Shown one piece after another: positions 1 through 9,545 of a stretch of DNA of 64,000 bases. The stretch is from Achromobacter sp. AONIH1 (GTDB taxonomy: Bacteria > Pseudomonadota > Gammaproteobacteria > Burkholderiales > Burkholderiaceae_B). Numbering within the stretch: position 1 is the stretch's first letter; each line of letters begins with the position of its first letter. A program made the translations under genes and the position numbers. The stretch covers positions 1,054,001 through 1,118,000 of the forward strand of contig NZ_CP026124.1 of assembly GCF_002902905.1 (NCBI RefSeq), read 5' to 3'. Under the pieces are notes generated by a model. It was not told the origin of the DNA. It did not search any database and worked only from the letters and a program-made list of their open reading frames with translations.

Positions 1-299
1 TGCAGGAAGTCTCGCATCCGGTGGTGCGCACGCATCCGGAGAACGGCCGCCGCGCGCTGTTCGTGAGCGAAGGCTTCACCACCCGCATCGAAGGCCTGCC
101 GCAGGACGAAAGCGACGCCTTGCTGGCCGAGCTGTACGCGCACAGCGTGCGTCCCGAGCATGTCTATCGCCATCACTGGCGCGAGCATGATCTGGTGTTC
201 TGGGACAACCGCTCGCTGATCCATCTGGCCGGCGGCACGCCCGACCATCTGCGCCGCAAGCTGTACCGCACCACCATCGAGGGCGACGCGCCGTTCTGA
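1..299 (+). CDS. TauD/TfdA-family 2-oxoglutarate dioxygenase, C-terminal part
   Basis: Only the last 98 codons lie in the window; the start is upstream of base 1 (frame from base 3). The text HPVVRTHPENGRRALFV followed by GFTTRIEGL is typical of TauD-type Fe(II)/2-oxoglutarate dioxygenases. The distal iron-binding His is in WDNRSLIHLAGG, and the 2-oxoglutarate-binding Arg is probably in RRKLYRTTIEG. The HxD half of the iron site is outside. Family members oxidise taurine, other sulfonates or sulfate esters to release sulfite or sulfate. The sulfonate-type ABC importer that follows 65 bp later supports an organosulfur role, but the substrate is not known. Confidence 0.85.
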   Translation, partial: QEVSHPVVRTHPENGRRALFVSEGFTTRIEGLPQDESDALLAELYAHSVRPEHVYRHHWREHDLVFWDNRSLIHLAGGTPDHLRRKLYRTTIEGDAPF

Positions 300-346
300 G
301 CGCGCCCGCGCATCGTCAGAATCCACGCCCCGCACAGCACCACGAC

Positions 347-355
347 TTATCCACA
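347..355 (+). other. Perfect DnaA-box sequence TTATCCACA outside the origin
   Basis: An exact TTATCCACA lies just upstream of the start of the binding-protein gene at 365. It may be chance or a dispersed DnaA site; similar copies occur at 1494-1502, 1530-1538 and 51998-52006. Confidence 0.4.
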
Positions 356-364
356 AGGAACACC

Positions 365-1408
365 ATGCGTTTGTCCGCCGCCGCAAAAGACCGATTCGCG
401 CAAGTTCTCACCAGCGCCGGCCTGGCCCTGGTCCTCGCCGTACTGGCGCTGGCCTCGCCCTCGCCGGCCCAGGCCGAGGGTCGCATCCGCATCGCCGAGC
501 AGTACGGCATCGTCTACCTGCTGCTGAACGTGGCGCGCGACCAGCAACTGATCGAAAAGCATGGCAAGGCCGAGGGTGTGGATATCTCGGTGGAATGGGC
601 CAAGCTGTCCGGCGGCTCGGCGGTGAACGACGCGCTGTTGTCCGGCGCGGTGGACATCGCCGGCGCGGGCGTGGGGCCGCTCCTGACCATCTGGGACCGC
701 ACGCGCGGCAAGCAGAACGTCAAGGGCGTAGCCTCGCTGGGTAATTTCCCCTATTACCTGGTGACCAACAATCCCAACGTGAAGAGCATCGCCGATTTCA
801 CCGAGCGCGACCGCATCGCCCTGCCCGCCGTCGGCGTATCGGTGCAGTCGCGCGTGCTGCAGCTGGCCTCGGCCAAGCTGTGGGGCGACGCGCACTACGA
901 CAAGCTGGACAAGATCTCGGTGGCGCTGCCGCATCCGGACGCCGCCGCCGCCATCATTGCCGGCGGCACGGAGATCACCGGCCACTTCGGCAATCCGCCG
1001 TTCCAGGAACAGGAGCTGGCCGAGAATCCCAAGGCGCGCATCGTGCTCAATTCGTATGACGTGCTGGGCGGCCCCAGCTCGTCCACCGTGCTCTTCGCCA
1101 CCGAGAAATTCCGCAAGGACAATCCCAAGACCTACAAGGCCTTCCAGCTGGCGCTCCAGGAAGCCGCCGAGTTCGCCACCGCCAATCCGGAGAAAGCCGC
1201 CGACACCTACCTGCGCGTGACCGGCGCCAAGCTGGACCGCGACTTCCTCATCAAGATCATCAAGAACCCCGACGTGCAGTTCAAGCTGGCGCCGCAGAAC
1301 ACCTACCCGCTGGCGCAGTTCATGCACAAGGTGGGCGCGATCAAGACGGCGCCGGCCAGCTGGCGCGAGTATTTCTTCGATGACGCCGTCACCGCCCAGG
1401 GCAGCTAA
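365..1408 (+). CDS. Sulfonate/nitrate-type ABC transporter substrate-binding protein (SsuA/NMT1-like)
   Basis: 347 aa with an N-terminal signal peptide (hydrophobic stretch about residues 18-34, cleavage near PAQA-EG), so it is periplasmic. The body has the SsuA/TauA/NMT1 pattern: IRIAEQYGIVYLLLNVARDQQLIEK, then a GAVDIAGAGVGPLL segment that contributes to the ligand pocket. It delivers ligand to the permease at 2414-3301. The order dioxygenase, binding protein, ATPase, permease matches tau/ssu-like organosulfur operons. The exact ligand (taurine, alkanesulfonate, sulfate ester) cannot be read from the sequence. Confidence 0.85.
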   Translation: MRLSAAAKDRFAQVLTSAGLALVLAVLALASPSPAQAEGRIRIAEQYGIVYLLLNVARDQQLIEKHGKAEGVDISVEWAKLSGGSAVNDALLSGAVDIAGAGVGPLLTIWDRTRGKQNVKGVASLGNFPYYLVTNNPNVKSIADFTERDRIALPAVGVSVQSRVLQLASAKLWGDAHYDKLDKISVALPHPDAAAAIIAGGTEITGHFGNPPFQEQELAENPKARIVLNSYDVLGGPSSSTVLFATEKFRKDNPKTYKAFQLALQEAAEFATANPEKAADTYLRVTGAKLDRDFLIKIIKNPDVQFKLAPQNTYPLAQFMHKVGAIKTAPASWREYFFDDAVTAQGS

Positions 1409-1470
1409 GGGTAAAGCCCGGCCCCGATGAGGTCTGGAGGTGGGCGGCTGTAGAACCAAGGAGAACCGAC

Positions 1471-2310
1471 ATGTCCATCCATTCCGCCAGCCCTGTGGAT
1501 AACGCTGAAAACCAAGGTCCGCTGCTGCGTGTGGATAAGGTGTCGCTCGAATACAAGACGCCGGAACGGCGCGTGCGCGCCACCCATCAGGTGAGCTTTG
1601 ACGTGCACGCGTCCGAGCGCTTCATCCTGCTGGGCCCGTCGGGCTGCGGCAAGTCCACGCTGCTCAAGGCCGTGGCCGGCTTCATCAAGCCGACCGAAGG
1701 CCGCATCGCGCTGGACGACCGGCCGGTGCAAGGCCCGGGCCCGGACCGCATCGTGGTGTTCCAGGAATTCGACCAGCTGCCGCCGTGGAAGACGCTGCGG
1801 CAGAACGTCGCGTTTCCGCTGATCGCCTCGCGCAAGCTGGGCCGGCGCGAGGCCGATGAGCGCGCCATGCATTACCTGGACAAGGTCGGGCTGGCGGGCT
1901 TCGCCGACGCCTATCCCCACACCTTGTCCGGCGGCATGAAGCAGCGCGTGGCGATCGCGCGCGCGCTGGCCATGCAGCCGCGCGTGCTGCTGATGGACGA
2001 GCCCTTCGCCGCGCTGGACGCGCTGACGCGGCGGCGCATGCAGGAAGAGTTGATGGTCCTGTGGGAAGAGGTGCGCTTCACGCTGCTGTTCGTCACCCAC
2101 TCCATCGAAGAGGCGCTGGTGCTGGGCAGCCGCGTGCTGCTGCTGTCGCCGCATCCGGGTCGCGTGCGCGCCGAGCTGAACGCGCAGGCGCACAGCCTGC
2201 ACAGCCAGGGCTCGGCGGCCTTCCAGGCGGCCACGCGGCGCATTCACGATCTGCTGTTCGACCAGGCGTCCGCGCGGGCGGGCGAGGCCGAGCGCCGCGT
2301 CGCCGCCTGA
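1471..2310 (+). CDS. ABC transporter ATP-binding protein (SsuB/TauB type)
   Basis: 279 aa, cytoplasmic ATPase of the importer. Walker A GPSGCGKST is at about residues 55-63, the Q-loop Gln near 98, signature LSGGMKQ at about 152-158, Walker B VLLMDEP at about 172-178, and the H-loop His in FVTHSIEEAL. It starts 62 bp after the binding-protein gene with an AAGGAGAA ribosome site before ATG 1471. Two perfect DnaA-box sequences in reverse orientation lie inside its first 23 codons (1494-1502 and 1530-1538), probably without consequence for the protein. Confidence 0.9.
   Translation: MSIHSASPVDNAENQGPLLRVDKVSLEYKTPERRVRATHQVSFDVHASERFILLGPSGCGKSTLLKAVAGFIKPTEGRIALDDRPVQGPGPDRIVVFQEFDQLPPWKTLRQNVAFPLIASRKLGRREADERAMHYLDKVGLAGFADAYPHTLSGGMKQRVAIARALAMQPRVLLMDEPFAALDALTRRRMQEELMVLWEEVRFTLLFVTHSIEEALVLGSRVLLLSPHPGRVRAELNAQAHSLHSQGSAAFQAATRRIHDLLFDQASARAGEAERRVAA
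1494..1538 (-). other. Two reverse-strand DnaA boxes in the 5' end of the ATPase gene
   Basis: TGTGGATAA occurs at 1494-1502 and again at 1530-1538, both the complement of TTATCCACA. They lie within a coding sequence and about 11 kb from dnaA. A random 9-mer is expected about 0.5 times on both strands of a 64-kb window, so two copies 36 bp apart are notable, though function is unproven. Confidence 0.4.
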
Positions 2311-2413
2311 GGCTGGCACCAGTCATTCGCCGCGCGGCTTGATTGCCGCGTTCGTTCAATACGCGGGCCCTGCCGCGCGCGATATCCACAGTTTGCGATC
2401 ACCGAGATCCGTC

Positions 2414-3301
2414 ATGTCCGTCATCACCTCCGTCCACGCCGATACGCTGGCCGCGCGTCCCGATATCGAATACGCGCTGCCGCCGCTGCCCGTGCAGACC
2501 GCCGAGGCGCCGCTGTCCTGGCGCGAGCGCCTGTGGGCCCGCGCCGGCGTGCGCAAGCTGTTCATCCTGGCGCTGCTGGCCCTGCTGTGGGAGCTGGCCG
2601 CGCGCCTGACCGACAACGACCTGCTGCTGCCGGGCGCCTGGCAGACCGCGCAGGCCTTCGCGGCCGGCCTGGCCAGCGGCGAGCTGGCGGCGCGCGCCGG
2701 GCAGTCGCTGCGGGTGCTGGTGCAGGGTTATGTGGCGGGCGTGGCGCTGGCCTTCGCGCTGACCACGCTGGCCGTGTCCACGCGCCTGGGCCGCGACCTG
2801 CTGTCCACGCTGACCTCGATGTTCAACCCCTTGCCCGCCATCGCCCTGCTGCCGCTGGCGCTGCTGTGGTTCGGCCTGGGCGAAGGCAGCCTGGTGTTCG
2901 TGCTGATCCATTCCGTGCTGTGGGCGCTGGCGCTGAACACCTACGCCGGCTTCCTGGGCGTGTCCGAGACGCTGCGCATGGCGGGGCGCAACTATGGGCT
3001 GACGGGGCTGCGCTACGTGCTGTGGATCCTGGTGCCGGCCGCGCTGCCGGCCATCCTGGCCGGCCTGAAGATCGGCTGGGCCTTCGCCTGGCGCACGCTG
3101 ATCGCCGCCGAACTGGTGTTCGGCGCGTCCAGCGGCAAGGGCGGGCTGGGCTGGTACATCTTCCAGAATCGCAACGAGCTGTACACCGACAAGGTGTTCG
3201 CCGGGCTCGCGGCCGTGGTCATCATCGGCCTGCTGGTCGAAAGCCTGGGCTTCGACACGCTGGAGCGGTTGACGGTCAGGCGCTGGGGCATGCAGCGCTA
3301 G
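2414..3301 (+). CDS. ABC transporter permease (SsuC/TauC type)
   Basis: 295 aa inner-membrane permease of the BPD_transp_1 family with about six hydrophobic segments (for example FILALLALLWELAA near the N-terminus). The cytoplasmic coupling loop is visible as SETLRMAGRNYGLTGLRYVLWILVPAALPAI. ATG 2414 is preferred because the upstream in-frame TTG at 2339 would add 25 residues with no membrane or family character; the ribosome site before 2414 is weak. It is last in the importer operon; katG follows after 182 bp with its own control region. Confidence 0.88.
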   Translation: MSVITSVHADTLAARPDIEYALPPLPVQTAEAPLSWRERLWARAGVRKLFILALLALLWELAARLTDNDLLLPGAWQTAQAFAAGLASGELAARAGQSLRVLVQGYVAGVALAFALTTLAVSTRLGRDLLSTLTSMFNPLPAIALLPLALLWFGLGEGSLVFVLIHSVLWALALNTYAGFLGVSETLRMAGRNYGLTGLRYVLWILVPAALPAILAGLKIGWAFAWRTLIAAELVFGASSGKGGLGWYIFQNRNELYTDKVFAGLAAVVIIGLLVESLGFDTLERLTVRRWGMQR

Positions 3302-3370
3302 CGTGCTGTTGGAGCCGGGCGGCAGGGCCCGGCGGGCTCATTGATGAAATCAAGAATCCTGAACATATTC

Positions 3371-3407
3371 ATTGATATGAGCTATTGATCGTATTGCAGC
3401 AATCAAA
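3371..3407 (+). promoter_or_regulatory. Candidate OxyR-binding site upstream of katG
   Basis: The pattern ATTG-N7-CTAT-N7-ATTG-N7-CAAA has the exact spacing of the OxyR consensus ATAG-N7-CTAT-N7-ATAG-N7-CTAT and matches it at 12 of 16 positions. It ends just before the expected -35 position of the promoter at 3431, the usual arrangement for OxyR activation. Regulation of katG by OxyR is common in proteobacteria; binding here is inference. Confidence 0.55.
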
Positions 3408-3430
3408 TATTTCTGCATGGTGCTCTCGCG

Positions 3431-5682
<2,252 letters not shown>

Positions 5683-5712
5683 GGTCGGAAGCGGAACCCG
5701 GTCCGGGCGGCG

Positions 5713-5745
5713 GCCGGATCCCGAGGCCGACGCCCGGGATCCGGC
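5713..5745. terminator. Inverted repeat between convergent katG and sensor kinase genes
   Basis: GCCGGATCCCG at 5713-5723 pairs perfectly with CGGGATCCGGC at 5735-5745 (11-bp stem, 11-nt loop). It fills the 66-bp gap between two converging genes and may end transcription from both sides, although there is no T-run. Confidence 0.5.
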
Positions 5746-5748
5746 GCT

Positions 5749-7518
5749 TCAGGCCAGCAGGCGCGCGATGGTGCTGCGCAGCCGGTCCGGATCGACCGGT
5801 TTGTTCTGCATGGGCCAGCCATGTTCGGCCACTTCGGCCAGGCGCTGCGGGTCGGTGTCGCCGCTGACCAGCAGCGCCGGGATGGCCTCGTCGTTGTATT
5901 CCTCGTGCAGGCGCTTGATGGCGTCGATGCCCGTCTGGTGCTCGCGCAGGCGGTAGTCGCTGATGATCAGCGAGACGCGGTCCATGTCCTGCGCGGTCTG
6001 CAACAGCAGCTCATCGACGCTGCCGGCCGCCAGCACGCGGTAGCCCCACCCTTCCAGCAGCAATTGCAGGCCGAGGCGGCTTTGGACGTCGTCTTCGATG
6101 ACCAGCACCAGCGGCTCGCGGCCGTGCGTCGGCAAGGCGGCGGGCTGCGGTTCGTCCGCCTGGGCCGGGGCCTGCGCCTGGGGATCGGCCAGCGGCAGCG
6201 TCAGGCTGAACACGGTGCCGCGGCCCGGCCAGGAGCGCAGGCCCAGCGGGTGGCCGAGCAGCCGGGCCGTGCGCTGCACGATCGCCAGCCCCAGGCCCAG
6301 GCCCTTGCCGCGGTCGCGTTCGGGGTTGCCCAGCTGATGGAATTCCCAGAAGACGCGCTCCTGTTCGTGCAAGGGAATGCCCGGGCCGCTGTCCCAGACC
6401 TCCACGCGCAGCGCGTCGCCGTCTCGGCGGCAGCCGACCAGCACGCCGCCGCGCTCGGTGTGATGGATGGCGTTGTGGATCAGGTTGCGCAGGATGCGGT
6501 CCAGCAGCGCCGGGTCCGACGAGACCGTGGCCGCCAGCGGCCGCAAGCGCAGGCGCAGCGATTTTGCCTGCGCCTGCGGCGCGAACTCGTGATGCAGGCG
6601 ATCGAGCACGTCGGCGATCGCCACCGGCTGCACCTGCGGACGCACCACGCCCGCGTCCAGCCGCGAGAGGTTGAGCAGGCCATCGAACAGGCCGCCCAGC
6701 GCCTGCACCGCGCGCGAGATGCTGTCCACCAGCTGGCGGCTCTGCGCGGGCAGCGCATGCCCCTTCAGCACGCCGACGAACAGGCTCAGCGCATGCACGG
6801 GCTGGCGCAGGTCGTGGCTGGCGGCCGCCAGGAAGCGCGACTTGGCCAGGTCGCTGCGTTCGGCCGCCATCTTCTCGTTCTGCAGCCGCTGCAGCAGGTC
6901 CAGGTTCTCGAAGCGCAGGCTCAGCGAATCGAGCTGCGTGCGATGCATGCGATGGGCGAAGGTCAGCGACACGGCCAGGTACAGCAGGCCGGCGACGCCC
7001 ATCACCGTGAGCAGCGTTTGATCCAGCGCCGTCAGCATCAGCAGCATGGGCAGGAAGTACGGCAGCAGGAAGCTGTAGAGGACCGGCAGATCGATGCAGT
7101 ACGCATAGATGGCGCCCGTGCCCATGGTCAGCAGCGCGATGATCAGGAACATCTGGTGCGGCAGCGGCACGTGCTGCAGCCAGTACGCCGTCGGCAGGCC
7201 CCAGGCCAGGCCGCTGGCCAGCACCCCGACCAGCGTGATGCGGCGCCAGCGCCGCACCCGGGGGTTGTCGTTGATGCCGGGCTCGCCCTCGACCGGCCGG
7301 AAGCGGCGCATGGCATGCCAGCGCAAGGCGGACAGCGCCAGGTTGCCGAGCGCCCACCAGGCCAGCTGCGCATGCGGCACCACGTCCTGCAATGCCGCGA
7401 TCACCAGGGCCATGGTCAGCAGCATGCCCGCCAGCGTGAACGGCAGGTTGCGGCGCAGGACCACCACGCAGGCGGCGAAAACGGGGTCGCGGACGGGGTC
7501 GGGACGGGCGGCGGGCAT
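5749..7518 (-). CDS. Membrane hybrid sensor histidine kinase with C-terminal receiver domain
   Basis: 589 aa from the ATG at 7518; a longer reading from 7644 would overlap the clpP-like gene and adds only an Arg/Pro-rich stretch. Residues 20-190 hold about six hydrophobic segments with no recognisable sensor domain. A coiled linker leads to the H-box (AAASHDLRQPVHAL, phosphorylated His235), then N-box NAIHH and G-boxes DSGPGIP and GKGLGLGLAIV. The receiver spans about 469-589 with phospho-acceptor Asp521 in IISDYRL and Lys573 in QNKPVD. No separate response regulator or DNA-binding output is adjacent, so the output partner is unknown. Confidence 0.9.
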   Translation of the reverse strand: MPAARPDPVRDPVFAACVVVLRRNLPFTLAGMLLTMALVIAALQDVVPHAQLAWWALGNLALSALRWHAMRRFRPVEGEPGINDNPRVRRWRRITLVGVLASGLAWGLPTAYWLQHVPLPHQMFLIIALLTMGTGAIYAYCIDLPVLYSFLLPYFLPMLLMLTALDQTLLTVMGVAGLLYLAVSLTFAHRMHRTQLDSLSLRFENLDLLQRLQNEKMAAERSDLAKSRFLAAASHDLRQPVHALSLFVGVLKGHALPAQSRQLVDSISRAVQALGGLFDGLLNLSRLDAGVVRPQVQPVAIADVLDRLHHEFAPQAQAKSLRLRLRPLAATVSSDPALLDRILRNLIHNAIHHTERGGVLVGCRRDGDALRVEVWDSGPGIPLHEQERVFWEFHQLGNPERDRGKGLGLGLAIVQRTARLLGHPLGLRSWPGRGTVFSLTLPLADPQAQAPAQADEPQPAALPTHGREPLVLVIEDDVQSRLGLQLLLEGWGYRVLAAGSVDELLLQTAQDMDRVSLIISDYRLREHQTGIDAIKRLHEEYNDEAIPALLVSGDTDPQRLAEVAEHGWPMQNKPVDPDRLRSTIARLLA

Positions 7519-7586
7519 CGCGTTCGAGGCGGATGGGGAACGCGGACATTGTCGTCTGGTTCGCCGCGTCCGGCCAGGGGCGTTGT

Positions 7587-8201
7587 TCAGCCCCGCGCGT
7601 CCTCGCTCGCGCGGTCGCGGTACACGCGGTCGATCAGGCCCCACTCGATGGCTTCGTCGGCTGTCAGGTAGCGGTCGCGGTCCAGGCTGCGCTCGACGTC
7701 CTCATAGCTGCGGCCGCAATGCTCGGCGTACAGCCGGATGACGCGGTCCTTGGTGCGCTGCATTTCCTCGGCGTGGATCATGATGTCCGAGGCCTGGCCC
7801 TGGAAGCCGCCCAGCGGCTGGTGCACGTGCATGCTGGCGTTGGGCAGCGCGGCCCGTTCGCCCGGCTCGCCGGCCATCAGCAGCAGCGAGCCCATGGAGC
7901 GCGCCGTGCCCATGCACAGCGTGTGCACGGGCGACTTGATGAACTGCATGGTGTCGTACATGGCCAGGCCGCTGGTGATCACGCCGCCGGGCGAATTGAT
8001 GTACAGGTGGATGGGCTTGCCGGGATGCTCGGCCTCCAGGAACAGCAGCTGCGCGCACACCAGCGCCGAAACTGTGTCGTTGACCTCGCCGTTCAGGAAC
8101 ACGATGCGTTCGCGCAGCAGGCGCGAATAGATATCGAACGACCGTTCTCCGCGGCCGGACTGTTCCACCACCATGGGGACGAGCTGCATCGCTCCGCTCA
8201 T
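7587..8201 (-). CDS. ClpP-family ATP-dependent protease proteolytic subunit (paralogue)
   Basis: 204 aa serine peptidase of the ClpP family. By spacing to E. coli ClpP the triad is Ser102 (in TARSMGSLL), His127 (in HVHQPLGG) and Asp176 (in DRDRYLT), so it should be active. The nucleophile context is ARSMG instead of the usual AASMG. It is not next to tig, clpX or lon as the housekeeping clpP normally is, so it is probably a second copy. It lies upstream of the sensor kinase on the same strand (68-bp gap). Its Clp ATPase partner cannot be told from here. Confidence 0.9.
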   Translation of the reverse strand: MSGAMQLVPMVVEQSGRGERSFDIYSRLLRERIVFLNGEVNDTVSALVCAQLLFLEAEHPGKPIHLYINSPGGVITSGLAMYDTMQFIKSPVHTLCMGTARSMGSLLLMAGEPGERAALPNASMHVHQPLGGFQGQASDIMIHAEEMQRTKDRVIRLYAEHCGRSYEDVERSLDRDRYLTADEAIEWGLIDRVYRDRASEDARG

Positions 8202-8279
8202 GAGCGAACTCCTTGTGTTGCTTGGGAAAGGGAGGCCGGGGCGGCTCGGCGGCCGGCCCGGAGACCGTTCGGGCGGCCG

Positions 8280-8651
8280 CTAGGCGGCCATCATCAGCCA
8301 GGTCGTGCCGTCGTTGGCGGCCGGCCGCTGGCGGCGTTCCAGGCGCGCGTCGGCCAGCTCATGGATGATCCTGAGGCGCGTGCCGCCCTCGCCGTCCGGC
8401 TCGATCTGGAAGGTGACCAGGCTTTCCAGGAACGGCGGCGCGTCGTCGCGCATGCGGTAGCGGATTTCTTCCTCGTGCGTGACCGAGACGGGATCGGGGT
8501 CGGAAACGACCGCATCGGGTAGCCACTGCTCGCGCAGCGCGGGGATGCTGACGGCGCGCCAGACCTGTGACGGCGGCGCATCCAGCGTGTATTCGAGCAC
8601 CAGCGCGTCGGCCTGCTCGTCCTGCGTGTCCTGGGCGGGGGTGTCGTTCAT
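8280..8651 (-). CDS. SRPBCC/AHSA1-like domain protein
   Basis: 123 aa from the ATG at 8651. LEYTLDAPPSQVWRAVSIPALREQWLPDAV is the opening of a START/AHSA1-type ligand-binding fold (SRPBCC), where ALREQWL matches the usual region around the conserved Trp. Its start overlaps the stop of the ArsR regulator by four bases (ATGA), so the two are translationally coupled. ArsR-SRPBCC pairs are common in proteobacteria; the ligand and exact role are usually unknown. The family assignment is firm, the function is not. Confidence 0.8.
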   Translation of the reverse strand: MNDTPAQDTQDEQADALVLEYTLDAPPSQVWRAVSIPALREQWLPDAVVSDPDPVSVTHEEEIRYRMRDDAPPFLESLVTFQIEPDGEGGTRLRIIHELADARLERRQRPAANDGTTWLMMAA

Positions 8652-8962
8652 TGATCCATGTCCTTGAGCAAGGCCTTCAGGGCGTCCACGCGCGCCGGCC
8701 AGTAGGCGCGGTACTTCGACAGCCAGCCGGCGATCAGCGCCAGGCCGTCGGGATCGACTTCGTAGTTCACAAAGCGGCCTTGCCGCTCTTCGCGCACCAG
8801 CCCGGCCTTGCGCAGCACCGCCAGGTGCTGGGACATGGCGGACTGGCTGATGTCCATGCCCACCCGCAGGGCGCTGGCGTTCATGCCGCCGGGCGCCAGC
8901 TTCTCGAAGATGGCGCGGCGGGTCGGATCGGCCAGGGCCTTGAAGATGTCGTTTTCGATCAT
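8648..8962 (-). CDS. ArsR-family winged-helix transcriptional regulator
   Basis: 104 aa. A compact HTH_5 domain: ALADPTRRAIFEKLA, then MDISQSAMSQHLAVLRKAGLV (recognition helix) and the wing REERQGRFVNYEVD. No metal-binding CxC pair is visible, so it resembles the SdpR-like non-metal branch. It is the first gene of a two-gene operon with the SRPBCC protein. A 22-bp perfect palindrome lies 5 bp upstream of its start (8968-8989), so autorepression is very likely. No ribosome-binding sequence is seen before the ATG, so a leaderless or very short-leader transcript is possible. Confidence 0.9.
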   Translation of the reverse strand: MIENDIFKALADPTRRAIFEKLAPGGMNASALRVGMDISQSAMSQHLAVLRKAGLVREERQGRFVNYEVDPDGLALIAGWLSKYRAYWPARVDALKALLKDMDQ

Positions 8963-8967
8963 GACAA

Positions 8968-8989
8968 CACATTAGCATTGGCTAATGTG
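8968..8989. promoter_or_regulatory. 22-bp palindrome, probable ArsR operator
   Basis: CACATTAGC-ATTG-GCTAATGTG is a perfect inverted repeat with 9-bp arms directly upstream of the arsR-like start at 8962. Position, symmetry and AT-rich arms fit an autoregulatory ArsR operator. Binding is inferred. Confidence 0.65.
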
Positions 8990-9038
8990 ATTGGCAAGCG
9001 GGCTATCATGCCCTGCCTTCTTCCTCCCTTTTTCGCGC

Positions 9039-9413
9039 ATGTATCCGTACCTTTCCAAGTACGAATGGCTGGCCATGGCCGATGAGCTGTTGCGCCATCA
9101 GGCGCCCGACGTGGTGGACCTGTGCGTGCGCTTTTTCCTGGCCGAATCGCGCGGGGTGTCCGACGGCCGGATCCGGGCGCTGCTGGCGCGCCGCTTCAAG
9201 CACTGCCAGCTGGGACGGACCCACCGCGATCAGCTGGTGGCCTGCATCGCCCGGCGCCTGACCGAGGGCAATTTCTCGGAGCAGTTCAAGGATCAGCTGC
9301 GCCTGGCCCTGCTCCTGGACCGCCAGGCCATCCTGGCCGCCGCCGCCGGCTGCGCGCATCGGCGCGCGTATGTCCGGCAGTACGCGCTGTGGGTGCTGGC
9401 GCACGCGCCATAG
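9039..9413 (+). CDS. Small conserved protein of unknown function
   Basis: 124 aa from ATG 9039 (MYPYLSKYEWLAMADEL). It is highly helical and charged, with three HRR/RR clusters (LARRFKHCQLGRTHRDQ, ARRLTEGNFSEQF, CAHRRAYVRQYALWVL), no signal peptide and no membrane segment. The amino-acid pattern and codon use match the neighbours, so I treat it as real. The family is not recognised. It is transcribed away from arsR and ends 86 bp before a strong terminator shared with yidC. Confidence 0.6.
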   Translation: MYPYLSKYEWLAMADELLRHQAPDVVDLCVRFFLAESRGVSDGRIRALLARRFKHCQLGRTHRDQLVACIARRLTEGNFSEQFKDQLRLALLLDRQAILAAAAGCAHRRAYVRQYALWVLAHAP

Positions 9414-9498
9414 GCGGCTGGCGGTATTGCCAGCGGCATCATCCGAAGTCCGCCGCGCGTCGAGGCGGCAGCGGTGGTTCCAGGGTGACGCAGCCAAG

Positions 9499-9528
9499 AA
9501 AAAACCGGCCCCTGGAGGCCGGTTTTTC
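9499..9528. terminator. Bidirectional rho-independent terminator
   Basis: AAAAACCGGCC, a short loop, then GGCCGGTTTTT: an 11-bp stem including the A- and T-tracts, with T-runs on either strand. It sits 18 bp past the yidC stop and downstream of the small + strand gene, so it can serve both. Confidence 0.85.
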
Positions 9529-9545
9529 ATTGCCGTGTTCCGCGA

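Noticed and set aside
5821..7671. 616-residue open frame on the + strand opposite the sensor kinase
   Set aside because: Composition rich in Gln/Arg/His/Ala with no domain, antisense to a kinase with complete H-, N- and G-boxes.
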